A stretch of DNA of 64,000 bases from Bibersteinia trehalosi (lineage in GTDB: Bacteria > Pseudomonadota > Gammaproteobacteria > Enterobacterales > Pasteurellaceae), in assembly GCF_004346205.1 (NCBI RefSeq), contig NZ_SMAM01000001.1, positions 62,001-126,000 on the forward strand, written 5' to 3'. Shown piece after piece: positions 27,088 to 36,287 of this stretch. The notes below the pieces were generated by a model. It worked only from the letters and a program-made list of their open reading frames with translations, did not search any database and was not told the origin of the DNA. A program made the translations under genes and the position numbers. Numbering within the stretch: position 1 is the first letter of the stretch; each line of letters starts with the position of its first letter.

Positions 27088-27116
27088 AATATAACGTCTA
27101 TCAATATGAATGTAAA
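27088..27116 (-). promoter_or_regulatory. leuC promoter
   Basis: On the minus strand TTTACA (27116-27111), 17-bp gap, TATATT (27093-27088). A transcript would start near 27081 and carry an 80-nt leader without an open frame. The rest of the 316-nt gap to bcr (27117-27315) holds only AT-rich DNA in which I see nothing else. Confidence 0.6.
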
Positions 27117-27315
27117 ACGCTATTTTTAGGGCAAAAATAGGATTTTTATTCTGTTTGAAAAGCAATAAATAGCCGATTTTGAGTATTGTGCAGTGAAAAA
27201 TATGGTAGCTGTTTGCTTTTTTAGCGTGATATTCAGTGAATATTCTGATTTACAGAGCTTTTCTATATTTACGGCAAATTGATTATGTTTGAATTAAAAG
27301 GTAAATCCTATCAAA

Positions 27316-28509
27316 TTACTGTGCTTTATTTCGACAACATAAGAAATAGTATGCCGCAAAACAACTAAAGGTACAGAGAGCCATCGCATAAAGCATCGGG
27401 CGTTCAGAGGTGAGAGTAACCATAGAAAGCAAACCACCAATAATTGAGCCAAGCCCAAAACGTGCCGTGCCTGCGACGGCATTTGCAGTGCCAGCCATTT
27501 GTGGATAGCGATCTAAAATCGCGGCAGTAGCATTACTACCAATGGTAGAAAGCACCCCGACAAAGAAAGGAACGCCGAATGCCATTGACCAGAAGCCAAA
27601 TTGAAATGTCGCTGAAATAGCAAGCCAGAGGCCTGCAGTAAATTGAATCACCAAACCAACTCGTAGCATTTTCTCTGAGCCAACTTTGACCACGAGTTTG
27701 CCGTTGATCACTGTCATCACCATCATTACTGCAATATTCATAATAAAGAAGTAACCGAAATGTTCAGGTGAAACCCCATAAATACTGATGTAAACCAGTG
27801 AGCCTGAGGTTAAAAAGCAGAACATGCCAGCAAAGGATAAACCGCCAACTAGTACATAGCCTAGAGTTGGTTTGTGGGAAATTAAGGCAACAAAATTTTT
27901 GATGATATTACTGAAATTTAGTGGTTGGCGTTTTTCTTTTACTAAGGTTTCAGGGATTTTAAAACCGATCAAGAGTGCACAAAGCCCCCCCATCAGCATT
28001 AAAGCATAAAAAATTGAGTGCCAGTGAAACCATTTTGCTAGGTAGCCGCCAAGAATGGGGGCAAGCAGTGGGGCGATCATTGAAATAATCATGATGACAG
28101 ACATCATCTGTGCAAAGCGATTGCGCTCAAATAAGTCACGCACTAATGCGCCTAATACTACAGCAGGTGCTGCACCACATAAACCTTGGATTAAACGCCA
28201 CAGATAGAAATTTTGGATATTTTCAACATGGGTGAGAAACAGTGCTGCAATGGCTGAACCAACTAAACCGAGTAAAATAATCGGTTTACGCCCAAAACTA
28301 TCAGCGACTGGTCCCCAGAACAGTTGTCCGCCTGCAAAACCAATGGTAAATACGGCAAGAGTGGCTTGTACGCTTTCTTGTGAAACCTTCAGGTCTTGAG
28401 CAATATCAATAAAAGAAGGAAGATACATATCGATCGCAAGGGGAGGGAGCATCGCTAGCATTCCCATAATAATCACAAAACAGAGATGTTCTCGCTTAGC
28501 TGCGTTCAT
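27316..28509 (-). CDS. bcr: Bcr/CflA family multidrug efflux transporter
   Basis: 397 residues with 12 membrane helices (E. coli Bcr 396). MLPPLAIDMYLPSFIDIA at the start, the MFS loop motif GPVADSFGRKPIIL, and SFAGMFCFLTSGSLVYI and the FGLGSIIGGLLS stretch match Bcr. It is a proton-driven exporter, in E. coli linked to bicyclomycin and sulfonamide resistance and to dipeptide export. It is overlapped by the rsuA stop (TAATG), giving the rsuA-bcr pair known from E. coli. Confidence 0.93.
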   Translation of the reverse strand: MNAAKREHLCFVIIMGMLAMLPPLAIDMYLPSFIDIAQDLKVSQESVQATLAVFTIGFAGGQLFWGPVADSFGRKPIILLGLVGSAIAALFLTHVENIQNFYLWRLIQGLCGAAPAVVLGALVRDLFERNRFAQMMSVIMIISMIAPLLAPILGGYLAKWFHWHSIFYALMLMGGLCALLIGFKIPETLVKEKRQPLNFSNIIKNFVALISHKPTLGYVLVGGLSFAGMFCFLTSGSLVYISIYGVSPEHFGYFFIMNIAVMMVMTVINGKLVVKVGSEKMLRVGLVIQFTAGLWLAISATFQFGFWSMAFGVPFFVGVLSTIGSNATAAILDRYPQMAGTANAVAGTARFGLGSIIGGLLSMVTLTSERPMLYAMALCTFSCFAAYYFLCCRNKAQ

Positions 28510-29201
28510 TAAAAACCTCCAATTTCTTGTTTATTCAATGCACGAAATTCACCTTCTTCGAGTGTTTCATCTAAAATAATCTCACCAATCCGCCAGCGGT
28601 GTAGCGCCACAACTTTATTGCCTAATGCGGCAAACATGCGTTTTACTTGATGATAACGTCCTTCAGAAATCGTGAGATTGAGATTATAGTCGTCTAAAAT
28701 TTCCATTTCTGCTGGTAGTGTTGGCGTTTTTTCGCCGCGCAAGAGAATACCCTCACGTAATTTTGGGGCATAAAAATCTTCGATAGGATCAGCAAGAGTG
28801 ACTAAATAGGTTTTTTCACAATGGTGTTTTGGGGAAGTGATCCGGTGCGACCATTTACCATCATCAGTTAAAAGTACTAAACCTGTGGTATCTACATCTA
28901 AGCGTCCTGCGGTGTGCAAACGGCTGCTGAGAGGGTAATCAAAGAATTGGAAGACAGTCGGATAATCGCCATCATCGTGGGAACAAACGCAGCCTTGTGG
29001 CTTATTCAGCATAAAATACTGTCCGGTTTCAACCCATTCTAGGTGCTCGCCATCGTAGTAAATTTCATCCTGTTGGCTAATTTTAATCGCACCAGCTTTA
29101 ACGATTTCACCGTTTACGGTGATTAAACCTGCTTTAAGCTCTTTGGCCGCTTGTGAACGAGTTAAGCCGGTATTTTCTGCAATAAATTTATCTAAACGCA
29201 T
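28509..29201 (-). CDS. rsuA: 16S rRNA pseudouridine(516) synthase RsuA
   Basis: 230 residues. An N-terminal S4-like domain (MRLDKFIAENTGLTRSQAAKELKAG) precedes the catalytic domain, with GRLDVDTTGLVLLTDDG holding the catalytic aspartate, and EGRYHQVKRMFAALGNKV at the C-terminus. It isomerises U516 of 16S rRNA. Its stop overlaps the bcr ATG by one base. Upstream lies a repeat element and then divergent ychE. Confidence 0.95.
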   Translation of the reverse strand: MRLDKFIAENTGLTRSQAAKELKAGLITVNGEIVKAGAIKISQQDEIYYDGEHLEWVETGQYFMLNKPQGCVCSHDDGDYPTVFQFFDYPLSSRLHTAGRLDVDTTGLVLLTDDGKWSHRITSPKHHCEKTYLVTLADPIEDFYAPKLREGILLRGEKTPTLPAEMEILDDYNLNLTISEGRYHQVKRMFAALGNKVVALHRWRIGEIILDETLEEGEFRALNKQEIGGF

Positions 29202-29253
29202 TAGTGTCCTTTTTATGTTTTGAAAAACAGAGAATCGATAGTTGATTAAGGGT

Positions 29254-29364
29254 TGTTACTTTACTTAGCTTCGTCACAAATGCTTGCGTTTGAAATTAGT
29301 TTTACCGAGAGCACGCAGTATGGGCGTAGTGAATAAAGAAAGTAACCAAAAGAAAGGCGTCCCG
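29254..29364. repeat. GTTACTTT inverted-repeat element, copy 1 (rsuA-ychE)
   Basis: Left end GTTACTTTACTTAGCTTCG; right inner end AATAAAGAAAGTAAC; then the tail CAAAAGAAAGGCGTCCCG. Its order and tail match the element at 49221-49333. This copy is more diverged. The 29202-29565 gap otherwise has AT-rich DNA with a TATAAT box at 29531-29536, likely for ychE. Confidence 0.75.
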
Positions 29365-29565
29365 ACTTTGTGGCTTTTCTTTGCTTGATTTGAATTTTTA
29401 GAGCGAAGAATCTTCATTTTAGGTTAAGAATAAATCTCTTTGTAAATTCAAATGCGCGCAAGCGGAACGAAATGTTTGGGATTATACGCTTATTTTGGTT
29501 TTTACAGTAAAAAAATTTACTTTCCTGAATTATAATGCTCCTAAATTTCTCAACGAGATCACGCT

Positions 29566-30216
29566 GTGGATATTTTAAACTTCGCTATCTATTTACAATT
29601 TTTTATCGGATTGTTTGCAATTGTTAATCCTTTTGGGACATTGCCGATCTTCTTTAGTATGACGGCTCATCAATATGAGACTGAGCGCAACCGTACCAAT
29701 TTAATTACTTCTATTTCAATTGCAGTCATTCTTTTAGTTAGCCTTTATTTCGGCAAAATCATTCTGGATGCTTTTAGTATTTCACTTGATTCTTTCCGTG
29801 TGGCAGGCGGGATTTTGATTGTGAGTATTGCGATGACGATGATCAGCGGTAAGCTGGGTGAGCATAAGCAAAATAAAGAAGAGCAGAAAGCAGATCTGAC
29901 TGAATATGAAAATATTGCGGTTGTGCCATTGGCTATGCCAATTATGGCGGGGCCAGGGGCGATTGGTTCAACGATTGTGTGGGGAACCCTCTACCATAAT
30001 TGGGTCGATTTTGTCGGCTTTAGTGTGGCAATTGTGCTATTTGCGTTAATCTGTTATGTGCTGTTTCGTTTTTCTGCGCCTTTGGTGAAAAAATTAGGGC
30101 GGACAGGTTCAAATGTTGTTACTCGTATTATGGGGTTGATTTTGATGTCACTCGGTATTGAAATTATTGTTGCCGGTTTAAGCAATCTTTTTCCGGGATT
30201 AACGGCGGTAAGCTAA
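29566..30216 (+). CDS. ychE: MarC family protein YchE
   Basis: 216 residues, closely following E. coli YchE (215): FIGLFAIVNPFGTLPIFFSMT, DSFRVAGGILIVSIAMTMISGKLGE split in usual places, VVPLAMPIMAGPGAIGSTIVW and TRIMGLILMSLGIEIIVAGL. Six membrane helices. The start codon is GTG 29566 by family length. The stop TAA overlaps the ATG of the next gene. This is the second MarC-type protein here, clearly a different subfamily from the one at 105. Confidence 0.88.
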   Translation: MDILNFAIYLQFFIGLFAIVNPFGTLPIFFSMTAHQYETERNRTNLITSISIAVILLVSLYFGKIILDAFSISLDSFRVAGGILIVSIAMTMISGKLGEHKQNKEEQKADLTEYENIAVVPLAMPIMAGPGAIGSTIVWGTLYHNWVDFVGFSVAIVLFALICYVLFRFSAPLVKKLGRTGSNVVTRIMGLILMSLGIEIIVAGLSNLFPGLTAVS

Positions 30217-31769
30217 TGAACATTGGGAAGGCTTTTGGGCTACAAGCGCTCCATTTTGCAAAATATTGTGCAAAACGGAGCGCTTGCCTCTGCTTAACTG
30301 TGGGGTTATTAGCAAGCTGTGAAAAGCCAGAACCATTAGAACTTATTCCACCTCCAGAAAGAAGCGATACATTACTAAGTCGTGCATTATTGAATAGTAC
30401 GTTACAGCTTGATCCGCATTTTGTGACCAATGTAGCAGAAAGTGCGTTAGTTCGAGATTTATTTGTCGGACTGACTGCCTTTGATCAATATGGCAATGTT
30501 ATTCCCGCCGTAGCTCGACATAGTTTTAGCGAAGATGGGAAAACATGGCTGTTTATACTAGATGATAATGCCGTTTGGTCAAATGGTGAAATAGTCAGCG
30601 CAGATGATTTTGTTGCGAGTTGGCAGCGCTTATTAGATCCACAATCTGCATCGCCTTGGGCTAATTATCTGGTTGATATGCGCATTGATAATGCTAAGGA
30701 AATTCTTACCAAAGAAGTGCCACTTTTTGAATTAGGTGTGAGAGCATTAAGCCATAATACATTACAAATTGAGCTGGAAGTGCCTAATTTTCAATTGCCA
30801 GCTATGTTGGCTCATGTGGCACTATTGCCAAGTTATAAAGGGCAAAAGCCAGAAAACGAGCTCATCTCAAATGGCGCTTATGTGTTAGAAGGTATTGAAA
30901 AACAGCGTGTTACATTGCAAGCGAGAGAAACACATACGGCATTTCAGCATGTGATTTATCAACGAGTAGGTGAAAAGCAGAGTTTGCAAGGATTTGATTT
31001 AGTTGAAAACCCGCCCGTAGATTATCCGAATGAGGCATTTAGACTACCAAGACTGTGTAGCTATTTTTATGAATTTAACTTTAGTGATCCAGTCATTGGG
31101 CAGAAAAGTGTCAGACAAGCAATTCGCTCAATGCTTGTTACACCTGAAATTGGCAAGGGGCTTGGTATTCCGCTACATTCGATCTTGCCTAAGACAATGT
31201 TGGAAGGATTGGATCATCTGCCTTTTACTGGCAGTGCAGAATCTATTTTGGCGCAAACGGAGTTAGATTATACTAACCTCCCACCTTTTACACTCACTTT
31301 TGGAAAAGATGAGTTACAGCAATTGGTTGCGAATCGTTTTGTGCGCCAGTTGACCCAGTCAGATCTCTTTCGCATTCGCTTACAAGCCATGGATTTTGCC
31401 GAATTAGAGGAGTTGCACCAGCAGCAGAATTTCCAGATTATGCCAAGGGAAATTTGTGCAGCTTATACAGACCCATTGGTTTTCTTAGCGCAATTTCATT
31501 CTCAAAGCATGGATAATCATAGTGGTTATGGCAATGAAAAAGTGGATTCATGGCTAGATGAATTACAGTCACGCCCTTTGACACAAGAACAGCGTGATGA
31601 AAGAATAATGAAAATTGTTCAGCAGATTAACGAGGATGTGGCGATTTTGCCACTTTTCCAATATCAACGTAAAATAGCGCTAAATCCAAGCATTATCGGC
31701 ATTCATAAAAATAACGATAGTGGTGTGGTTTATAGCAAAGATTTATCTAGACAAACAAAGGACGAGTAA
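30216..31769 (+). CDS. OppA-like peptide-binding lipoprotein
   Basis: 517 residues. A lipobox LLASC places the modified cysteine near residue 35, after an unusually long N-region. The mature part is an ABC-type extracellular solute-binding protein family 5: LLNSTLQLDPHFVTNVAESALVRDLFVGL, NAVWSNGEIVSADDFVASWQRLLDP and the C-terminal VAILPLFQYQ. No permease or ATPase adjoins, so it may serve a transporter elsewhere, as with the orphan OppA-like lipoprotein of H. influenzae. The signal-peptide region is built over an uptake-sequence-like dyad (30242-30287). It overlaps ychE and mrp by TAATG on both sides. Confidence 0.82.
   Translation: MNIGKAFGLQALHFAKYCAKRSACLCLTVGLLASCEKPEPLELIPPPERSDTLLSRALLNSTLQLDPHFVTNVAESALVRDLFVGLTAFDQYGNVIPAVARHSFSEDGKTWLFILDDNAVWSNGEIVSADDFVASWQRLLDPQSASPWANYLVDMRIDNAKEILTKEVPLFELGVRALSHNTLQIELEVPNFQLPAMLAHVALLPSYKGQKPENELISNGAYVLEGIEKQRVTLQARETHTAFQHVIYQRVGEKQSLQGFDLVENPPVDYPNEAFRLPRLCSYFYEFNFSDPVIGQKSVRQAIRSMLVTPEIGKGLGIPLHSILPKTMLEGLDHLPFTGSAESILAQTELDYTNLPPFTLTFGKDELQQLVANRFVRQLTQSDLFRIRLQAMDFAELEELHQQQNFQIMPREICAAYTDPLVFLAQFHSQSMDNHSGYGNEKVDSWLDELQSRPLTQEQRDERIMKIVQQINEDVAILPLFQYQRKIALNPSIIGIHKNNDSGVVYSKDLSRQTKDE
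30242..30287. repeat. Uptake-sequence-like dyad within a signal-peptide region
   Basis: ACAAGCGCTCCATTTTGCA faces TGCAAAACGGAGCGCTTGC with an 8-nt loop: 18 pairs, one mismatch. The core is AAGCGCTCC where uptake sequences have AAGCGGTC, changed alike in both arms. It lies inside the coding frame of the OppA-like lipoprotein. Confidence 0.7.
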
Positions 31770-32866
31770 TGAACTTACTGACAGAACAACATATTGTTGA
31801 AATCAAAGGGATTTTACAAGCATTTAGCCACCCAACATTACACAAAGATTTAATTGCCTTAAACGCATTTAAAAAGGCTGAATTAGGTGGTGATTCTTTA
31901 CGAATTGAATTAACCATGCCATTTGCGTGGAATAGTGGGTTTGCTGCATTAAAAGCTGCAACGGAAGAGAAGTTGAAAGCAAGCTGTGGTGCAAGCGGTG
32001 TAAAATGGGTATTAAATTACCAAATCGCGACTTTAAAACGTGCTAATAATCATCCGGCCGTAAATGGCGTAAAAAATATCATTGCGGTCACCTCCGGCAA
32101 AGGTGGGGTAGGGAAGTCTACAACGTCTGTCAATCTTGCCCTTGCCTTGCAAGCTCAAGGAGCAAAAGTGGGGATTTTAGATGCAGATATTTATGGCCCA
32201 TCAATTCCACATATGTTAGGCGCTGCAGATCAACGTCCAACTTCGCCAGATAATCAACATATTACGCCAATTATTGCGCATGGCTTACAATCTAATTCAA
32301 TTGGTTATTTAATGGAGCCAGATAATGCCACCATTTGGCGAGGGCCGATGGCAAGCAGTGCGTTAAGTCAGTTATTACAAGAAACATGGTGGAATGAGCT
32401 TGATTATTTAGTGATCGATATGCCTCCTGGTACGGGTGACATTCAACTTACTCTCTCACAGCAAATTCCTGTCACCGGTGCCGTTGTTGTTACCACACCA
32501 CAGGATATCGCTCTACTTGATGCAATTAAAGGCATCTCTATGTTCCAAAAAGTGTCAGTGCCAGTATTAGGTATTATTGAGAATATGAGCGTGCATATCT
32601 GTGCAAACTGTGGTCATCACGAACATATTTTTGGTACAGGCGGAGCAGAAAAAGTCGCACAGCGTTATGGCACACAAGTGCTAGGGCAAATGCCGTTGCA
32701 TATTCGTTTGCGTGAAGATTTAGATAATGGTATGCCAACAATGGTAGCAGCACCAGATCACGAAATCAGCCAAGCTTATCTTGAGTTAGGCGCTAAAGTC
32801 GCAGCAGAACTTTATTGGCAAGGCAGCGTTATCCCGTCTGAAATTATGATTCGGGAAGTAAAATAG
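31769..32866 (+). CDS. mrp: Iron-sulfur cluster carrier protein Mrp/ApbC
   Basis: 365 residues. An N-terminal MIP18-like part (1-90) precedes the P-loop GKGGVGKSTTSVNLALALQ (deviant Walker A). DADIYGPSIPHMLG, DMPPGTGDIQLTLSQ and the CANCGHHEHIFG motif with the CxxC that binds the 4Fe-4S cluster follow. It carries clusters to target enzymes using ATP. It follows the OppA-like gene by a TAATG overlap. A perfect terminator hairpin ends the unit. Confidence 0.95.
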   Translation: MNLLTEQHIVEIKGILQAFSHPTLHKDLIALNAFKKAELGGDSLRIELTMPFAWNSGFAALKAATEEKLKASCGASGVKWVLNYQIATLKRANNHPAVNGVKNIIAVTSGKGGVGKSTTSVNLALALQAQGAKVGILDADIYGPSIPHMLGAADQRPTSPDNQHITPIIAHGLQSNSIGYLMEPDNATIWRGPMASSALSQLLQETWWNELDYLVIDMPPGTGDIQLTLSQQIPVTGAVVVTTPQDIALLDAIKGISMFQKVSVPVLGIIENMSVHICANCGHHEHIFGTGGAEKVAQRYGTQVLGQMPLHIRLREDLDNGMPTMVAAPDHEISQAYLELGAKVAAELYWQGSVIPSEIMIREVK

Positions 32867-32880
32867 AGAATAAGCGAAAA

Positions 32881-32906
32881 ACTGGAAGCTAGCTTCCAGT
32901 TTTTTG
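32881..32906 (+). terminator. Terminator after mrp
   Basis: ACTGGAAGCTAGCTTCCAGT is a perfect 20-base palindrome at 32881-32900, directly followed by six T. Confidence 0.88.
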
Positions 32907-32933
32907 TTTCGTGTTTTCCTTAAAAATTCCCCT

Positions 32934-32962
32934 TTGCTTTTGTACTAGTTTAGTAGTACACT
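32934..32962 (+). promoter_or_regulatory. trpB promoter with TrpR-type operator
   Basis: TTGCTT (32934-32939), 17-bp gap, TACACT (32957-32962). The gap holds GTACTAGTTTAGTAGTAC (32942-32959), which resembles the enteric trp operator (core ACTAGTTAACTAGT) and overlaps the -10. Repressor binding would block the promoter. The leader is about 25 nt, with no room for an attenuator. Confidence 0.75.
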
Positions 32963-32992
32963 CTCATTACTCATTTCTAACAGGAAGCGACT

Positions 32993-34183
32993 ATGAACAC
33001 ACTTCTCAACCCTTATTTTGGTGAATTTGGTGGAATGTACGTTCCCGAAATTCTTGTCCCTGTGCTAAAAGAGCTAGAAAAAGCTTTTGTGGAAGCACAA
33101 AACGATCCGGATTTTCAGGCAGAATTTGCCGATCTTTTGAAAAACTATGCAGGCAGACCAACTGCACTTACCCTTTGTCGCAATCTTACCAAAGGCAGTA
33201 AAACTAAGCTCTATTTAAAGCGTGAAGATTTATTGCACGGTGGTGCGCATAAAACCAATCAAGTTTTAGGGCAGATTTTGTTGGCAAAACGTATGGGCAA
33301 AACCCGTATTATTGCAGAAACGGGGGCAGGGCAACACGGTGTGGCAACTGCATTAGCGTGTGCTATGTTGGATATGCCTTGTGTAGTGTATATGGGGGCG
33401 AAAGATGTAGAACGTCAATCACCAAATGTATTTCGTATGCGTTTGATGGGGGCGGAAGTCATTCCTGTAGAAAAAGGCTCTTGCTCGCTGAAAGATGCTT
33501 GTTGTGAAGCAATGCGTGATTGGGCAGCCAATTACGAAACTACGCACTATTTACTCGGCACAGCTGCCGGCCCTCACCCATTCCCAACCATTGTGCGAGA
33601 ATTTCAAAAAATGATTGGGCAAGAGACCAAACGCCAAATATTAGAGCGTGAAGGACGTTTGCCTGATGCGGTAATTGCTGCGGTGGGCGGTGGCTCTAAT
33701 GCCATTGGTATGTTTGCCGATTTTATTGAAGAAGAAAGCGTGAAGTTGATTGGTGTTGAGCCAGCAGGCAAAGGCATTGAAACAGGTGAACACGGTGCGC
33801 CGCTTAAACACGGTACAACGGGTATCTATTTCGGTATGAAATCGCCAATTATGCAAGATAAAGATGGGCAAATTGAAGAATCTTACTCCGTTTCAGCAGG
33901 GTTAGATTTCCCATCGGTCGGGCCACAACACGCTCATCTTAATGCAATCGGACGAGCAGATTATGTCTCGATTACCGATCAAGAAGCCTTAGACGCTTTC
34001 CAAGCGTTAGCGAAAAATGAAGGGATTATTCCTGCATTAGAAAGTTCACACGCTCTAGCTTACGCCTTGAAGTTAATTGCTCAATATCCAGAGAAAGAGC
34101 AACTGTTAGTGGTGAATCTTTCAGGGCGTGGCGATAAAGATATTTTTACGGTGGATAAAATTTTGAATGGGGGGAATGAATGA
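32993..34183 (+). CDS. trpB: Tryptophan synthase beta chain
   Basis: 396 residues (E. coli 397). PLP lysine Lys87 in [25 protein letters not shown], and the phosphate-binding [10 protein letters not shown] are present. It condenses indole with serine. An operator for TrpR lies upstream at 32942. trpA overlaps by four bases (ATGA). The missing trpE/G/D genes must lie elsewhere; trpC(F) is at 3035. Confidence 0.97.
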   Translation: MNTLLNPYFGEFGGMYVPEILVPVLKELEKAFVEAQNDPDFQAEFADLLKNYAGRPTALTLCRNLTKGSKTKLYLKREDLLHGGAHKTNQVLGQILLAKRMGKTRIIAETGAGQHGVATALACAMLDMPCVVYMGAKDVERQSPNVFRMRLMGAEVIPVEKGSCSLKDACCEAMRDWAANYETTHYLLGTAAGPHPFPTIVREFQKMIGQETKRQILEREGRLPDAVIAAVGGGSNAIGMFADFIEEESVKLIGVEPAGKGIETGEHGAPLKHGTTGIYFGMKSPIMQDKDGQIEESYSVSAGLDFPSVGPQHAHLNAIGRADYVSITDQEALDAFQALAKNEGIIPALESSHALAYALKLIAQYPEKEQLLVVNLSGRGDKDIFTVDKILNGGNE

Positions 34184-34995
34184 TGAGTCGTTTTGAACAC
34201 TGTTTTGCCAATTTGAAAGCGCAAAATCAAGGTGCTTTTGTTCCCTTTGTTACTCTTTGTGATCCTGATTTTGATCGCTCGTTGCAAATTATTGACACGC
34301 TGGTAGAAAATGGAGCTGATGCGTTAGAGCTTGGTTTTCCATTTTCCGATCCATTATTAGACGGCCCTGTCATCCAAGCGGCAAATAAACGAGCCTTAGA
34401 TGGTGGATATAGCACTGACAGCTGTTTTGAAATGTTGGGCAAAATCCGTGCGAAATATCCCGCAATCCCGATTAGCTTGCTGCTTTGTGCAAATCTTGTC
34501 TTTGTCGCTGGGGTAGAACGCTTTTATCAACGTTGTGCGGAAAATGGCGTGGATGCAGTGTTAATCGCCGATCTGCCTGTGGAACTGGCTTCGGAATTTG
34601 CACCAATAGCGAAAAAATACGGCATTGCGCCGGTGTTTATCTGCCCACCGAATGCTGATCAAGCAACCATTGAAAAAGTGGCACATTTAACAGAGGGCTA
34701 TACTTATTTAGTTTCTCGTGCGGGTGTGACCAGTGCGGAAAATCAAAGCCATTCTGCCAATTTAGATCATTTAGTGGAGGCTCTCAAGCGGTCAAATTCT
34801 GCTCCAATTTTGCAAGGTTTTGGGATTGCCAAGCCCGAACAAGTAAAACAGGCATTAGAGTTAGGTGCAGATGGGGCAATTTCAGGTTCGGCGATTGTCA
34901 AAATTATTGAGCGAAATTTGGATAACCAAGCGAATTTGTTGAACGAATTAGGCGTATTTGTGAAAACGATGAAAGCGGCTAGTTTGCGTGGTTAA
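34180..34995 (+). CDS. trpA: Tryptophan synthase alpha chain
   Basis: 271 residues. The catalytic Glu50 and Asp61 lie in [35 protein letters not shown] and [10 protein letters not shown] are typical. Compared with E. coli, the usual LMYANLVF is LLCANLVF and VTLGDP is VTLCDP, mild changes near the active site. It cleaves indole-glycerol phosphate to indole. Two ATGs (34180, 34183) compete; the first overlaps the trpB stop. Confidence 0.96.
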   Translation: MMSRFEHCFANLKAQNQGAFVPFVTLCDPDFDRSLQIIDTLVENGADALELGFPFSDPLLDGPVIQAANKRALDGGYSTDSCFEMLGKIRAKYPAIPISLLLCANLVFVAGVERFYQRCAENGVDAVLIADLPVELASEFAPIAKKYGIAPVFICPPNADQATIEKVAHLTEGYTYLVSRAGVTSAENQSHSANLDHLVEALKRSNSAPILQGFGIAKPEQVKQALELGADGAISGSAIVKIIERNLDNQANLLNELGVFVKTMKAASLRG

Positions 34996-35000
34996 TAATC

Positions 35001-35045
35001 TGCAAGCGGTTGATTTTGCAGGAAATATGCAAATCAACTGCTTGT
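35001..35045. terminator. Inverted uptake-sequence pair after trpA
   Basis: CAAGCGGTTGATTTTGCA (35003-35020) pairs with TGCAAATCAACTGCTTG (35028-35044), one or two mismatches, then TTTTG. It separates convergent trpA and modE and can end trpBA. Confidence 0.7.
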
Positions 35046-35074
35046 TTTGTATGGTATAAATAAGGGAAAGCCTG

Positions 35075-35839
35075 TTAAATCGTTAATAGCACAATCTGTT
35101 CTGGATCAATGGTGATCCAAACTTCTTGTCCTTGCTGCCAAAGCTGTTCACGAGACCCGCTTGCAAAACAGGTTATGCCGACCCAATCTAGCGCAATATC
35201 TTGATTTTTCTCTTTATCTACCACTGAGATAACTTTTGCTTGAAACACATTTTCACCTTTTGGTTGTTTACTATGTAATTTTAACCAAGGTGCTTTAATC
35301 ATCAACATTACTGATTTCCCCCTCTCTAACGCTAGCCGTTCGGCACTTTGAACAGTAATACAAGCGGTTAAATATTGTGGAAACGCTGCAAGTTTTACCA
35401 ATACATTACATTTATTTTCTTGAGAATAGAGTGTTTCAACTGTACCAAAAAACTGATTTCTAGCACTGCTTTTTAAAGCAAATTTGGCAGTGGCGAAAAG
35501 TGAGTTATCCAGCGGAATATGTTCATCTTGCAGAATGTCGAAGGCTCGTTGTTGAGTTTCTTCTAACAAAGCATAAAGTTGTAATAATCGCTCAGCGTAG
35601 CGAGTTAATACTGTCCCCCCGCCATTTTTTCCCCCTGCTGTGCGTTCAAATAACGGTTTGGGGCTAATTTCATTCATCAAAGATAAATGATCCCACGCAC
35701 TTTTATAGCTGATTTGGCAATTTTTTGCTGCTTGATTGATAGAACCGCACTGTTTGATTTCGTTTAGCAACGCAATACGTTTTGGGTCAGCAAAGAGGGC
35801 TTGGTTGAGTTTAATGGTGAGTAAAATTTCAGTGGACAT
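35075..35839 (-). CDS. modE: Molybdate-responsive transcriptional regulator ModE
   Basis: 254 residues from ATG 35839; the frame runs 42 codons further upstream but that part is not ModE-like. The N-terminal winged helix (FADPKRIALLNEIKQCGSINQAAKNCQISYKSAWDHL) is followed by ERTAGGKNGGGTVLT, a typical ModE stretch, and two C-terminal Mop/TOBE domains. ModE-molybdate represses mod genes. modABC is about 2.2 kb away on the other strand and has a ModE-type palindrome (37980-38001). In E. coli the two are directly divergent; here accessory genes lie between. Confidence 0.93.
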   Translation of the reverse strand: MSTEILLTIKLNQALFADPKRIALLNEIKQCGSINQAAKNCQISYKSAWDHLSLMNEISPKPLFERTAGGKNGGGTVLTRYAERLLQLYALLEETQQRAFDILQDEHIPLDNSLFATAKFALKSSARNQFFGTVETLYSQENKCNVLVKLAAFPQYLTACITVQSAERLALERGKSVMLMIKAPWLKLHSKQPKGENVFQAKVISVVDKEKNQDIALDWVGITCFASGSREQLWQQGQEVWITIDPEQIVLLTI

Positions 35840-35917
35840 CGTATTCTTTGATAGTTTTAACTTGTGAAATTGTAGCATAACAGTAGGATTTGATAAGAAT
35901 AAAAAATGAGCTGGTTT

Positions 35918-35961
35918 CAGCATAGTACTATGCTGTTCCCTTAGCTTGACAGCTAAGGGAA
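35918..35961. repeat. Two abutting palindromes upstream of modE
   Basis: CAGCATAGTACTATGCTG (35918-35935) is a perfect 18-base palindrome without a loop. Immediately after, TTCCCTTAGCT / AGCTAAGGGAA with loop TGAC (35936-35961). No T run follows. They lie in the gap between divergent modE and the gene at 35997. Confidence 0.75.
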
Positions 35962-35996
35962 ACAATCCTTAATAAATAAACTAAAAGGGAAGCACA

Positions 35997-36278
35997 ATGC
36001 CTGAAACCATTTATATCGATTCAATGCCACAAATTCGTTTAGTGATTTTAGATGTTATTTTGAATAAAGGTAAAATCTTTGATGAGATCAATAAAAAGCT
36101 AGAAGAAAAAGGTTTTTCTTTTAAAGAAGAAAAGAATGATGATGTTTGGCATTTTTTTAGATTTACTAAAAAACAAGAATTTCATTTTAATCAGTTAGAT
36201 AATGCAGAGAAAATTATTGAATCAGATATAGGGAAATGTCTTGATTGTAATGTGCGAGTTAAGTTGAGTGAAGTTTAG
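35997..36278 (+). CDS. Hypothetical small protein
   Basis: 93 residues, acidic/lysine-rich, no signal, no membrane helix. NKGKIFDEINKKLEEKGFSFKEEKNDDVWHFFRF suggests an alpha-beta fold with an aromatic patch, and a Cys-x2-Cys (KCLDCNV) near the C-terminus. No family recognised. GGGAAGCACA precedes ATG 35997. Very AT-rich. Ten bases separate it from the lipoprotein gene, so both are probably one operon. First gene of the insert between modE and modABC. Confidence 0.6.
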   Translation: MPETIYIDSMPQIRLVILDVILNKGKIFDEINKKLEEKGFSFKEEKNDDVWHFFRFTKKQEFHFNQLDNAEKIIESDIGKCLDCNVRVKLSEV

Positions 36279-36287
36279 GAGAAAGCT

